Under the pieces are notes generated by a model. The model worked only from the letters and a program-made list of their open reading frames with translations. It was not told the origin of the DNA and searched no databases. Of a stretch of DNA of 48,842 nt, positions 22,022-30,208 are shown piece by piece. The position numbers and the translations under genes were made by a program. This DNA comes from an uncultured Oscillospiraceae bacterium (lineage in GTDB: Bacteria > Bacillota > Clostridia > Oscillospirales > Oscillospiraceae), in contig CAJUSG010000012.1 in the NCBI GenBank assembly GCA_910589085.1, positions 1 to 48,842 on the forward strand, read 5' to 3'. The first letter of the stretch is position 1, and the number at the start of each line of letters is the position of its first letter.

Positions 22022-23416
22022 ATGGAACGCACCGCCATCGCCGCCATCTTTGCCGACCAGGAGCGCCTGGGCGGACAGAACGTTACCGTCATGGGCTGGG
22101 CCAGGACCATCCGCGACATGAAAACCTTCGGTTTTATCGAGCTGAACGACGGCTCCTGCTTCAAAAACCTCCAGGTGGTCATGGACGCCAATGTGCTGGA
22201 CAATTTTAAGGAGATCGCCGGCCAGAACGTGGGGGCCGCCCTCATTGTCAAGGGGGAGGTGGTGCTCACCCCCGGGGCCAAGCAGCCCCTGGAAATCAAG
22301 GCCGCCTCCATCGCCGTGGAGGGCCCCTCCTCCCCCGAGTACCCCCTCCAGAAAAAACGCCACAGCGTGGAGTATCTGCGCACCATTCAGCACCTGCGGC
22401 CCCGGACCAACCTGTTCTCCGCCGCCTTCCGGGTGCGCTCCGTGGCCGCCCACGCCGTCCACTGCTTCTTCCAGGACCGGGGCTTTGTCTATGTCCACAC
22501 CCCCATCATCACCGGCAGCGACTGCGAGGGCGCCGGGGAGATGTTCCAGGTGACCACCCTGGACCTGAACAACCCGCCCCGCACCCCCGACGGGCAAATC
22601 GACTATACGAAGGACTTCTTCGGCAAGCAGACCAGCCTCACCGTCTCCGGCCAGCTCAACGCCGAGAACTTCGCCATGGCCTTCGGCAACGTCTACACCT
22701 TCGGCCCCACCTTCCGGGCGGAGAACTCCAACACCCAGCGCCACGCCGCCGAGTTCTGGATGATTGAGCCCGAGATGGCCTTCGCCGACCTGAACGACTA
22801 TATGGACACCGCCGAGGACATGATTAAATATATCATCCGAACCGTGCTGGAGAAGTGCCCCGACGAGATCGCCTTCTTCAACTCCTTTGTGGACAAGGGC
22901 CTGAAGGAGCGGCTGGAGCATGTGGCCGCCGCCGACTTCGGCCGGGTGAGCTACACCGAGGCGGTGGAGATTTTGGCGAAAAACAACGACAAATTCGACT
23001 TCAAGGTGGAGTGGGGCACCGACTTGCAGACCGAGCACGAGCGCTACCTCACCGAGCAGGTATTCCAGCGCCCCGTCTTCGTCACCGACTACCCCAAGGA
23101 GATTAAGGCCTTCTATATGCGCCTCAACGACGACGGGAAGACCGTCGCCGCCGCCGACTGCCTGGTGCCCGCCATCGGGGAGATCATCGGCGGGTCCCAG
23201 CGCGAGGAGCGGCTGGAGCTGCTGGAGGGCCGCATCAAGGAGCTGGGCATGGACCCCGAGGATTACTGGTGGTACTGCGACCTGCGGCGCTACGGCTCCT
23301 GCCGCCACGCCGGCTACGGCATGGGCTTCGAGCGGATGGTGATGTACCTCACCGGCATCAACAACATCCGCGACACCCTGCCTCACCCCCGCACCGTGGG
23401 CAACGCCGAGTTCTGA
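22022..23416 (+). CDS. asnS: Asparagine--tRNA ligase
   Basis: 464 residues, class IIb. An N-terminal OB-fold (about 15-105; GWARTIRDMKTFGFIELNDG) is followed by the catalytic core with motif 2 TFGPTFRAENSNTQRHAAEF and motif 3 GYGMGFERMVMYLTGINNIR. AsnRS is favoured over AspRS by the insertion-poor length and the motif SVEYLRTIQHLRPRTNLFSA. It charges tRNA-Asn in the cytoplasm. GGAGAGG lies upstream of the ATG. Its stop TGA overlaps the ATG of the next gene. Confidence 0.96.
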   Translation: MERTAIAAIFADQERLGGQNVTVMGWARTIRDMKTFGFIELNDGSCFKNLQVVMDANVLDNFKEIAGQNVGAALIVKGEVVLTPGAKQPLEIKAASIAVEGPSSPEYPLQKKRHSVEYLRTIQHLRPRTNLFSAAFRVRSVAAHAVHCFFQDRGFVYVHTPIITGSDCEGAGEMFQVTTLDLNNPPRTPDGQIDYTKDFFGKQTSLTVSGQLNAENFAMAFGNVYTFGPTFRAENSNTQRHAAEFWMIEPEMAFADLNDYMDTAEDMIKYIIRTVLEKCPDEIAFFNSFVDKGLKERLEHVAAADFGRVSYTEAVEILAKNNDKFDFKVEWGTDLQTEHERYLTEQVFQRPVFVTDYPKEIKAFYMRLNDDGKTVAAADCLVPAIGEIIGGSQREERLELLEGRIKELGMDPEDYWWYCDLRRYGSCRHAGYGMGFERMVMYLTGINNIRDTLPHPRTVGNAEF

Positions 23417-23664
23417 TGGGGTCCGAATTGCAAAAAATCCCCGGCGTTGGGGCCCGCATGGCCGGGCACCTGGAGCGCATCGGCTGTCCTACCCTGGACA
23501 GCCTCAGAGGCCGGGACCCGGAGGAGCTCTACCGGCGGGACTGCCTGTCTCAGGGCTGTCAGGTGGACCGGTGCGTGCTCTATGTCTACCGCCTGGCCGT
23601 CTACTACGCCGAGCACGGGGAATGTCCGCCCGACAGACAAAACTGGTGGGATTGGAAGGATTGA
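23416..23664 (+). CDS. Helix-hairpin-helix protein (Cdd1/pathogenicity-locus type)
   Basis: 82 residues. LQKIPGVGARMAGHLERIGC is a helix-hairpin-helix; DPEELYRRDCLSQGCQVDRC and VLYVYRLAVYYAEHG match the small Cdd1-type family (named pathogenicity locus in databases). The paired Cys residues (CLSQGC, DRC) are conserved in the family. Function unknown; DNA binding is possible. Translation is coupled to asnS through a TGATG overlap. Confidence 0.88.
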   Translation: MGSELQKIPGVGARMAGHLERIGCPTLDSLRGRDPEELYRRDCLSQGCQVDRCVLYVYRLAVYYAEHGECPPDRQNWWDWKD

Positions 23665-23668
23665 CAGA

Positions 23669-23706
23669 AACAGGCCCCGGCGCAGTGCGCCGGAGCCTGT
23701 TTTTTA
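23669..23706 (+). terminator. Terminator of the asnS unit
   Basis: AACAGGC and CCGGCGC arms paired with GCGCCGG and GCCTGTT, followed by TTTTT. It also lies at the end of the convergent dehydrogenase gene. Confidence 0.85.
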
Positions 23707-24636
23707 TTCTATGATATTTTCCAGCTCCTCCCCCGCCAGGTAGCGGCGCAGGTTCTCCTGGGCCATCTCCACGCACCTCCGGCGGGTGATCTCCAGCCGC
23801 ATCCCCCCGGCCACGTGGGGGGTGAGCAGCAGGTTGGGCAGCTCCCACAGGGGACTGCCGGCGGGCAGGGGCTCCGGAGTGGTGACGTCCAGGGCGGCCC
23901 CCCACAGCTTGCCCGTCCCCATGGCCTCCGCCAGGGCGGCCTGGTCCAGCACCGACCCCCGGCCCGCGCTGAGGAGGATGGCGTCGTCCTTCATCAGGGC
24001 GATGCGGTCCGCGCCTATCAGCCCCGCCGTCTCCGGGGAGTGGGGCACCACCAGCGCCACCACGTCCGCCCGGGGGAGAAGGGCATCCAGCTCGTCCATG
24101 GTCCCCACCCGGTCAAAGCCCTCCACCGGGCCGGACACCCGCCGCTTCAGGCCGGTGGTATGGGCCCCCAGAGCCTGGCACAGCCGGCCGAACTCGGAGC
24201 CTATGTGCCCCGCCCCCACCACCAGGACCCAGGCCCCCAGGATGGTCTTCATGGGGCCCTCGTCCTTCCAGCGGCGGGCCCGCTGGCTGTCCCGGTAGGC
24301 GGGCAGGCAGCGGCACAGTGACAGCAGGCAGGTGAGCATGTGCTCCGCCACGCTGCGGCTGTTGGAGCCGCTGGAGGAGGTGAACAGCACCCCCTCCGGC
24401 AGCTTGCCGGCGTAGTCGTCGGCCCCCGCCCACATGGTCTGGAACCACTTGAGATTCACCGCCGCCCCCATGGCCTCCGGCCGGGGCCAGCCGAAGATTA
24501 TCGTGGCGGCGGCCAGCTGCTCCGGCGTCACCGTGCTCCGGCCGGCATAGACGTGGACCGCCCCGGGGGCGATGGACTCGAACTCCTCACGCTCCCCCTC
24601 GTGCAGGGGGAGGAGGTTTAAAATATATTCGGACAT
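23704..24636 (-). CDS. D-2-hydroxyacid dehydrogenase (NAD-binding)
   Basis: 310 residues from ATG 24636 (AAAGGAG seven bases upstream; the longer reading from 24915 lacks one). The Rossmann motif VVGAGHIGSEFGRL lies near residues 137-150. The catalytic triad is visible as Arg in SAGRGSVLD, Glu in DVTTPEPLP and His in LTPHVAGG. Members reduce 2-keto acids to D-2-hydroxy acids; the substrate is not evident. Monocistronic, divergent from recG. Confidence 0.92.
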   Translation of the reverse strand: MSEYILNLLPLHEGEREEFESIAPGAVHVYAGRSTVTPEQLAAATIIFGWPRPEAMGAAVNLKWFQTMWAGADDYAGKLPEGVLFTSSSGSNSRSVAEHMLTCLLSLCRCLPAYRDSQRARRWKDEGPMKTILGAWVLVVGAGHIGSEFGRLCQALGAHTTGLKRRVSGPVEGFDRVGTMDELDALLPRADVVALVVPHSPETAGLIGADRIALMKDDAILLSAGRGSVLDQAALAEAMGTGKLWGAALDVTTPEPLPAGSPLWELPNLLLTPHVAGGMRLEITRRRCVEMAQENLRRYLAGEELENIIE

Positions 24637-24676
24637 GGCGGTGCTCCTTTCGACTTTCAGGCGGTCTGATTGCGGC

Positions 24677-24736
24677 GGCGCGCCGGGTCGCCGCGCCCTA
24701 CAGGCTTCCTCGTAGGGCGTGACCACTGGGCACGCC
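24677..24736. repeat. Divergent pair of GTAG-headed hairpins
   Basis: Minus strand GTAG (24698-24701) then GGCGCG...CGCGCC. Plus strand GTAG (24712-24715) then GGCGTG...CACGCC. Heads are back to back, inside the leader of the dehydrogenase mRNA. Confidence 0.7.
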
Positions 24737-24745
24737 GTTTTCTCC

Positions 24746-24774
24746 ATTATACCTGCCCTCCTCTCCTGTGACAA
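24746..24774 (-). promoter_or_regulatory. Promoter of the dehydrogenase gene
   Basis: Minus strand TTGTCA, 17-bp spacer, TATAAT; the leader then crosses the hairpin pair. Confidence 0.75.
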
Positions 24775-24789
24775 GCCCCATTCTTCGCC

Positions 24790-24818
24790 TTTACTCCCAG
24801 GGTAAGCTGTGGTAAAAT
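24790..24818 (+). promoter_or_regulatory. Promoter of recG
   Basis: TTTACT, 17-bp spacer, TAAAAT, 35 bp before the recG ATG. Confidence 0.65.
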
Positions 24819-24853
24819 AAAGTGACATTTCCCAGGAAAAGGAGGCCGCCCCC

Positions 24854-26944
24854 ATGAGCGTCGCCCGCGACACACCCCTTACCCAGCTCCCCGGCGTGGG
24901 GGAGGCCCGGGCCAAAAAGCTGGAGAAGCTGGGCCTGTCCGCCGCGGGGGACCTGCTGGCCTGGTATCCCAGGGATTACGAGGACCGGAGGAGCCTCTGC
25001 GCCATCCGGGACGCCCCCCTGGAGGGCCGGGTGTGCATCGCCGCTATGGCCGCCGAGCACCCCCGGCTGGCCCGCATCCGGAAGGGGCTGGAGCTGGTCC
25101 AGGTGAAGGTGGTGGACCACTCCGGGGCCCTGCACCTCACCTTCTTCAACCAGAGCTACGTGGAGCGGGCCATCCGGGCCGGGGAAGAGTATATCTTTTA
25201 CGGCACCGTGGAGGAACAGGGGCGGCGGCGGTCCATGGTCAACCCCATCTTCGAGCGGGTGGGCAGACAGGCCTTTACCGGCTGCATTATGCCCGTCTAC
25301 CGGCTGACCGCGGGCATCTCCAACCACCTGCTGGCCTCCCTGGTCCGGCAGGCCCTGCCCTGCGCCCAGGGGATTCCCGAAACCCTGCCCCAGCACATCC
25401 GTCAGGCCCATCAGCTGGCGGCGGCGGAGTTCTCCGCCAAAAACATCCATTTCCCCGAAAATGAGGAGGCCCTGGCCCTGGCCAGGAGACGGCTGGCCTT
25501 CGAGGAGCTGTTCTATCTGGCGGTGGGCCTCAGCTTCTTGAAGAACCGCCGGGACAAGGGCGGAGAGGGCTTCTCCGTCCCGCCCAGGCCAAAAGAGGAG
25601 TTTCTGGCCCTGCTGCCCTTCTCCCCCACCGGCGCCCAGAGCCGGGTGATGGACCAGACCGCCGCCGATTTGACCTCGGGCCGGCCCATGAACCGGCTGG
25701 TTCAGGGGGATGTGGGCTCGGGCAAGACTGCCGTGGCCGCCTTCGCCGGCTGGCTGTGCGCCAAGGGGGGGTATCAGGCCGCCCTCATGGCCCCCACCGA
25801 GGTGCTGGCCGAACAGCACTACCGGTCATTGTCCGCCCTGCTCGCCCCCGCCGGGGTACGGGTGGGTCTGCTCACCGGGTCCATGACCGCCGCCGGGAAG
25901 AAAAAGACCCGGGCCGCCCTGGCCGGGGGGGAGATCAGCTTTGTGGTGGGCACCCACGCCCTCATCTCCCAGGGGGTGGCCTTCCAAAGGCTGGCCCTGA
26001 TTGTGGCCGATGAACAGCACCGCTTCGGGGTGGCCCAGCGGGCCGCCCTGGCCGCAAAAAGCGGGGAGGATACCACCCCCCACGTGCTGGTCATGTCCGC
26101 CACACCCATCCCCAGGACGCTGGCCCTCATGATCTACGGCGACCTGGATGTGTCCGTCATCGACCAGCTCCCCCCGGGCCGCACCCCCGTGGCCACATAT
26201 GTGGTCCGGGAGGACAAGCGTCAGCGGATGTATGGCTTTGTCCGCAAACAGGTGGCCGAGGGGCGGCAGGCCTACATCATCTGCCCCGCCGTGGAGGACA
26301 ACCCCGACGCCGCCCTGCCGGGTGAGGAGAGCCCCGCCCTGAATCTGAAGGCCGTCAAGACCTACGCCCAAACCCTCCAGCGGGAGGTCTTTCCCGACCT
26401 GCGGCTGGGTATCCTCCACGGGAAGATGAAGCCCAGGGAGAAGGAGGCAGCTATGTCCGCCTTCGCCAGCGGAGAGACCCAGGTGCTGGTGGCCACCACC
26501 GTGGTGGAGGTGGGGGTGGACGTGCCCAACGCCTCCATCATCATCATCGAGAACGCCGACCGCTTCGGCCTCAGTCAGCTCCACCAGCTCCGGGGGCGGG
26601 TGGGGAGAGGGCCCTATCAGTCCCACTGCGTCCTCATCACCGGCACCCGCAGCCTGGAGGCTATGGAGCGGCTCCACACCCTGGCCTCCACCACCGACGG
26701 CTTCAAAATTTCTGAGGAGGACCTGAAGGCCAGAGGGCCGGGGGACTTCTTCGGCAACCGGCAGCACGGCCTGCCCCAGATGAAGCTGGCCGACCTGGCT
26801 GGGGATATGCGGCTGCTCAGCGAGGCCCAGGAGGCCGCCCGGGAGCTGCTGGAACAGGACCCCCAGCTCACCGCTCCGGAGAACCGCCCCGTCCTGGAAC
26901 AGGTGCGCCGGCTCTTCGCCGATACGCCGGATATTTTTAACTGA
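24854..26944 (+). CDS. recG: ATP-dependent DNA helicase RecG
   Basis: 696 residues, near the family norm. N-terminal wedge/OB domain (about 1-220; LPGVGEARAKKLEKLGL), then helicase motifs: Walker A GDVGSGKTAVAA (near residue 285), motif II ADEQHRFG, motif III SATPIPRT, and C-terminal motifs TTVVEVGVDVPNA and HQLRGRVGRG. RecG reverses stalled replication forks and branch-migrates Holliday junctions. AAAAGGAGG precedes the ATG. No operon partner: the next gene is unrelated and has its own region. Confidence 0.96.
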   Translation: MSVARDTPLTQLPGVGEARAKKLEKLGLSAAGDLLAWYPRDYEDRRSLCAIRDAPLEGRVCIAAMAAEHPRLARIRKGLELVQVKVVDHSGALHLTFFNQSYVERAIRAGEEYIFYGTVEEQGRRRSMVNPIFERVGRQAFTGCIMPVYRLTAGISNHLLASLVRQALPCAQGIPETLPQHIRQAHQLAAAEFSAKNIHFPENEEALALARRRLAFEELFYLAVGLSFLKNRRDKGGEGFSVPPRPKEEFLALLPFSPTGAQSRVMDQTAADLTSGRPMNRLVQGDVGSGKTAVAAFAGWLCAKGGYQAALMAPTEVLAEQHYRSLSALLAPAGVRVGLLTGSMTAAGKKKTRAALAGGEISFVVGTHALISQGVAFQRLALIVADEQHRFGVAQRAALAAKSGEDTTPHVLVMSATPIPRTLALMIYGDLDVSVIDQLPPGRTPVATYVVREDKRQRMYGFVRKQVAEGRQAYIICPAVEDNPDAALPGEESPALNLKAVKTYAQTLQREVFPDLRLGILHGKMKPREKEAAMSAFASGETQVLVATTVVEVGVDVPNASIIIIENADRFGLSQLHQLRGRVGRGPYQSHCVLITGTRSLEAMERLHTLASTTDGFKISEEDLKARGPGDFFGNRQHGLPQMKLADLAGDMRLLSEAQEAARELLEQDPQLTAPENRPVLEQVRRLFADTPDIFN

Positions 26945-26986
26945 AAAACAACTATAGCATTCTTCTAAATTCCCAACAACAATTTT

Positions 26987-27009
26987 GTAGGGGCGGGTAC
27001 TACCCGCCC
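26987..27009 (+). repeat. GTAG-headed REP-like hairpin
   Basis: GTAG then GGGCGGGTACTACCCGCCC, a 9-bp perfect palindrome, in the gap after recG. Confidence 0.75.
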
Positions 27010-27087
27010 GTCCGGAAGAGCCGTGTTACCCTTTTGCGCTACAACCAAATGGTATTGGACAAAATAAAATAGAAAAGAGGCAAAAAT

Positions 27088-27456
27088 ATGACACACCTCG
27101 AGAAAGCCCGGGAGCTCCGGGCCCGCACCGACGTACACTTCAACTGCTGCCAGGCCGTGCTGGTCGCCTTCGCGGAGGACATCGGCCTCACCGAACAGCA
27201 GGCCTTCGACCTGGGGGCCAACTTCGGCTCCGGGATGCGCTGCGGCTCGGTCTGCGGCACCCTCACCGGCGCCCTGATGGTGCTGGGCATGAAGGGCTAC
27301 GACGCCGAGCAGTCCACCGCCTTCCTGCGCAGGTTCCGGGAGGACCACGGGGACATCAACTGCGCCGCACTGCTGAAGAAATCCCACGACGCGGGCATTC
27401 CCCGGAAGGAGCACTGCGACGGCCTGGTCTTCGAGGTCGTGGAGATGCTGGACTAA
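27088..27456 (+). CDS. C_GCAxxG_C_C family redox-type protein
   Basis: 122 residues with the spaced cysteines of the C_GCAxxG_C_C family: VHFNCCQAVLVAFAE, FGSGMRCGSVCGTLTGALMV, INCAALL and HCDGLVFE. Proteins of this kind are thought to bind metal or take part in electron transfer in anaerobes; function unproven. AAGAGG lies upstream of the ATG. Followed by a very long perfect hairpin. Confidence 0.92.
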   Translation: MTHLEKARELRARTDVHFNCCQAVLVAFAEDIGLTEQQAFDLGANFGSGMRCGSVCGTLTGALMVLGMKGYDAEQSTAFLRRFREDHGDINCAALLKKSHDAGIPRKEHCDGLVFEVVEMLD

Positions 27457-27490
27457 CACCCGCCGGGGGACCCAGCCGCCCCGGGGAACA

Positions 27491-27530
27491 ACCAAACAGG
27501 GACGCCCCGGTGGGGGCGTCCCTGTTTGGT
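27491..27530. terminator. Perfect 18-bp hairpin without a T-run
   Basis: ACCAAACAGGGACGCCCC and its exact complement enclose GGTG. There is no downstream T tract; probably a terminator or mRNA 3' stabiliser. Confidence 0.5.
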
Positions 27531-27734
27531 GATCTGGAAGGATGGATGAAAAAGGAATGATGGAGTAAAGGCCGTAAATCCGCTGAAATTCCGGCAAGAG
27601 CGGCAGCCGGTGCTTCGTTAAATTTTTAACCTTTGCTCTGTGAAAGACTTTACCACTCCGCAGCCCGAATTGCCATCCCCAAATCCATTATATTCATTAT
27701 TGGTATTTCATTATATCTCTCCCGCTGTCTCCAG
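27531..27734. other. Non-coding stretch upstream of mutY
   Basis: I see no supported gene, RNA or repeat. The part near 27680-27720 is AT-rich (repeats of ATTCATTAT-like words). A 164-codon reading frame crossing it from 27633 has no ribosome site and runs out of frame into mutY. Confidence 0.5.
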
Positions 27735-27763
27735 TTGAAATCGGCGCTAAAAAGTTGTATGAT
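27735..27763 (+). promoter_or_regulatory. Promoter of mutY
   Basis: TTGAAA, 17-bp spacer, TATGAT. Confidence 0.7.
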
Positions 27764-27801
27764 GGAACAGTCGAAAATGATACACAGAGAGGAGCATCCC
27801 C

Positions 27802-28845
27802 TTGGACGAACTGCGGCAGCTGCCCATCCCCTTGCTGGTCTGGTACCGGGAAAACGCCAGAGTCCTGCCCTGGCGGAGCGACCCCACCCCTTACCATGTG
27901 TGGGTGTCAGAGATTATGCTCCAGCAGACCCGGGTGGCCGCGGTGCTGGACTACTACCGCCGTTTCCTGGAGTCGGCCCCCGATGTGGCCGCTTTGGCCG
28001 CCCTGTCCCAGGACCGGCTGATGAAGCTCTGGCAGGGGCTGGGCTACTACAGCCGGGCCAGAAACATGCAGAAGGCTGCGGTACAGATCGCGGAGGACTA
28101 TGGCGGGGTATTTCCAAATACTTATGAGGCGATCCGCGCCCTGGCCGGGGTGGGGGACTACACCGCCGGGGCTATCGCCTCCATCGCCTTCGGCCTGCCC
28201 GTCCCCGCAGTGGACGGAAATGTCCTGCGGGTGGCCGCCCGGATCACCGGGGACAGCGGCGACATCACCACCCCCGCCATGAAGAAAAAGGTGACCGCCG
28301 CCCTGGCCGAGATCATCCCCCTGGACGCCCCCGGGGACTTCAATCAGGCCCTGATGGAGCTGGGGGCCACCGTCTGCCTGCCCAACGGCGCCCCCCTGTG
28401 CGAGCGGTGCCCGGCGGCCTGCCTCTGCCGGGCCTTTCAGGAGGGGCGGACGGGGGAGCTGCCCGTCAAGGCGGCCAAGAAGGCCCGCCGGGTGGAGGAG
28501 CGGACCGTCTTTCTGCTGTTCTATGGGGACCGCGTGGCCCTCCGCCGCCGGCCGAACCGGGGTCTGCTGGCCGGGCTGTGGGAGTTCCCCAACGAGCCGG
28601 CCGACGGCACCCTCTGGCTTCAGCGGTGGGGGCTGTCCGCCCCGCTGGCCCGGGCGGGGACGGGGAAGCACATCTTTACTCACATCGAATGGCACATGAC
28701 CGCTCTGGCCGGGGAGCTGGACGGCCCCGACCTCCCCCAGGGCTGGGTGTGGGCCGGCCGGGAGGCACTGCGGGACACCTACGCCGTTCCCAACGCCTTC
28801 CGGAGCTTTGAAAAGACCGTTTTGGACCGTCTGGGACATTTTTAG
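27802..28845 (+). CDS. mutY: Adenine DNA glycosylase MutY
   Basis: 347 residues starting at TTG 27802 with GAGGAG seven bases upstream. The catalytic Glu is in VSEIMLQQTRVAAV (near residue 37). The helix-hairpin-helix and catalytic Asp are in GVGDYTAGAIASIAFG and PAVDGNVLRVAA. Four cysteines for a 4Fe-4S cluster lie in VCLPNGAPLCERC and ACLC. A C-terminal Nudix-like domain (about 230-345) recognises 8-oxoG. MutY removes adenine mispaired with 8-oxoguanine. Confidence 0.96.
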   Translation: MDELRQLPIPLLVWYRENARVLPWRSDPTPYHVWVSEIMLQQTRVAAVLDYYRRFLESAPDVAALAALSQDRLMKLWQGLGYYSRARNMQKAAVQIAEDYGGVFPNTYEAIRALAGVGDYTAGAIASIAFGLPVPAVDGNVLRVAARITGDSGDITTPAMKKKVTAALAEIIPLDAPGDFNQALMELGATVCLPNGAPLCERCPAACLCRAFQEGRTGELPVKAAKKARRVEERTVFLLFYGDRVALRRRPNRGLLAGLWEFPNEPADGTLWLQRWGLSAPLARAGTGKHIFTHIEWHMTALAGELDGPDLPQGWVWAGREALRDTYAVPNAFRSFEKTVLDRLGHF

Positions 28846-28856
28846 CGGGGGGTTTT

Positions 28857-28884
28857 GTTCCTTTTTCTTGAAAGAAAAAGGAAC
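28857..28884. repeat. A/T-rich perfect palindrome
   Basis: GTTCCTTTTTCTT and AAGAAAAAGGAAC separated by two bases (13-bp arms) just after mutY. Could act as a terminator or a dispersed repeat; function unknown. Confidence 0.5.
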
Positions 28885-28926
28885 CGAAAAAGAACTTTTC
28901 CTGTTATTACTCTGGGATGAAAGGGT

Positions 28927-29814
28927 TTGGCTGATGTGATTTGCAATTTGTGTCCCCGGCACTGCGGGGCGGAACGCACCGGGACTGCCGGGTCCGGCCA
29001 CTGCCGGATGCCGGAGATGCCCGTCCTGGCCCGGGCCGCCCTCCACCACTGGGAGGAGCCCCCCATCTCGGGCACCCGGGGCTCGGGAACGATCTTCTTC
29101 TCGGGCTGCTCCCTGGACTGCGTCTTCTGCCAGAATGAAAAAATCAGCCATCAGGATTTTGGAAAATCCGTCACCCTGGACCGCCTGCGGGCGATCTGCC
29201 AGACCCTCATTGACCAGGGGGCTCACAACCTCAATTTCGTCAACCCCACCCACTACGCCCACACCCTCGCAGCCCTGCTGGAGAAGTGGAGGCCACCTAT
29301 ACCCGTCGTATTCAACACAGGGGGATATGACAGAACGGAGACCCTGCGGGGGCTGGAGGGCAAGGTGGACATCTACCTCCCCGACCTGAAATATCTGGAC
29401 GGCGCCGTCGCACGGCGCTGCTCCGGGGCCCCCGACTACCCGGAGGTCGCCCAGGCCGCCATCCGGGAGATGGTCCGTCAGACCGGCCCCTGCCGGTTTG
29501 ATGATAACGGACTGTTATTAAGGGGCACCATTATACGCCACCTTATCCTCCCCGGTCAGCTCAATCAGGCCAGGGAGGTGATGGATTGGGTCGCCCGGGC
29601 GTTTCCGCCGGGGACGGTGCTGTTCTCCCTCATGAGCCAGTACACCCCCTGGGGGGACCTGTCCGCCCTCCCGGAGCTGAACCGCCGCCTGCGCCCAGGC
29701 GAGATACGCTCTGCCCGGGAGTACATGGAGAACCTGGGACTGGACGGCTTTACCCAGGAGCGGACCAGCGCGAAGGAGGAGTATACCCCGCCCTTTGACC
29801 TCACCGGAATATGA
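28927..29814 (+). CDS. Radical SAM protein, PflA-like (COG1313 type)
   Basis: 295 residues. N-terminal Cys-rich segment CNLCPRHCGAER, then the radical-SAM CxxxCxxC motif in FFSGCSLDCVFCQNE (near residues 57-71). NFVNPTHYAHTL, VFNTGGYDR and YLPDLKYLD are typical of the group annotated as pyruvate formate-lyase activating enzyme-like. Substrate unknown. The start is uncertain: TTG 28927 sits almost on the AAAGGG, while GTG 28936 is better spaced and would give 292 residues. Terminated by the strong hairpin that follows. Confidence 0.92.
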   Translation: MADVICNLCPRHCGAERTGTAGSGHCRMPEMPVLARAALHHWEEPPISGTRGSGTIFFSGCSLDCVFCQNEKISHQDFGKSVTLDRLRAICQTLIDQGAHNLNFVNPTHYAHTLAALLEKWRPPIPVVFNTGGYDRTETLRGLEGKVDIYLPDLKYLDGAVARRCSGAPDYPEVAQAAIREMVRQTGPCRFDDNGLLLRGTIIRHLILPGQLNQAREVMDWVARAFPPGTVLFSLMSQYTPWGDLSALPELNRRLRPGEIRSAREYMENLGLDGFTQERTSAKEEYTPPFDLTGI

Positions 29815-29855
29815 AAGGAGCCTGACGTGCCGCGTCAGACTCCTTTGGGCGATTT
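29814..29855 (+). terminator. Terminator of the radical SAM gene
   Basis: AAAGGAG and CTGACG arms paired with CGTCAG and CTCCTTT (one mismatch between), with GATTTT downstream. Confidence 0.75.
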
Positions 29856-29868
29856 TGAGGGCGTTCTG

Positions 29869-29897
29869 TTGACGTACAGGTGGGTTTCTGCTATAAT
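29869..29897 (+). promoter_or_regulatory. Promoter of a 32-residue ORF
   Basis: TTGACG, 17-bp spacer, TATAAT. Confidence 0.8.
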
Positions 29898-29927
29898 TCG
29901 ACACAAGGGAACGCCGGTTAAGGCGAG

Positions 29928-30108
29928 GGCGGTTTGGTCTATCCTCCGAAAGGGGGTGAGGCCCAATGCCAGCGACAATGACTGTCACATTTCGTATCCG
30001 TGGTTACACTGTGACGATTCAGGTCAAGGTCAAGGCAAGCGGAAACCGCCACTCTGGCAAGTGACGGTTTCTTTCATTTGCAAACCGTAACATAGAGGCC
30101 AAACCGCC
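29928..30108. repeat. Inverted repeat flanking the 32-residue ORF
   Basis: GGCGGTTTGG then TCTAT at 29928-29942, and ATAGAGG then CCAAACCGCC at 30092-30108. The arms could pair within one long mRNA and close off its ribosome site. Confidence 0.65.
29966..30064 (+). CDS. 32-residue peptide, function unknown (candidate antisense-regulated)
   Basis: ATG preceded by AAAGGGGGTGA, the same strong ribosome site as the Fst-like gene at 13381. The peptide starts MPATMTVTFRIRGYTVTIQV and ends in a basic, Ser/Gly/His tail; it alternates polar and hydrophobic residues as in a beta hairpin and has no clear membrane helix. A consensus promoter lies upstream and a strong convergent promoter downstream, with no other gene between. 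I do not recognise the family. A stem GAAACCG/CGGTTTC followed by TTTCATTT (30040-30080) overlaps the stop codon and may end the mRNA. Confidence 0.55.
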   Translation: MPATMTVTFRIRGYTVTIQVKVKASGNRHSGK

Positions 30109-30137
30109 AGCGCTGGGCGATTCCCCTACACAGCTGT

Positions 30138-30166
30138 AGTATACCACATTTTTGTGGCGGTGTCAA
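30138..30166 (-). promoter_or_regulatory. Convergent antisense promoter
   Basis: Minus strand TTGACA, 17-bp spacer, TATACT, between rlmH and the 32-residue ORF. Confidence 0.78.
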
Positions 30167-30208
30167 GCTGTGGGACGGCTCCGTTCTCATTTTTGAGGCG
30201 GGGCCGTT

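Larger units (their letters stand above)
29900..30131 (-). ncRNA. Candidate antisense RNA against the 32-residue ORF
   Basis: Inferred only from the strong minus-strand promoter at 30138-30166 with no minus-strand gene downstream. The 5' part has a CCAGCGCTGG-centred hairpin. The 3' end is not defined, so the left coordinate is a guess. Confidence 0.35.

Noticed and set aside
27633..28127. 164-codon plus frame before and across the start of mutY
   Set aside because: No ribosome site, mixed composition, and it overlaps mutY in another frame.
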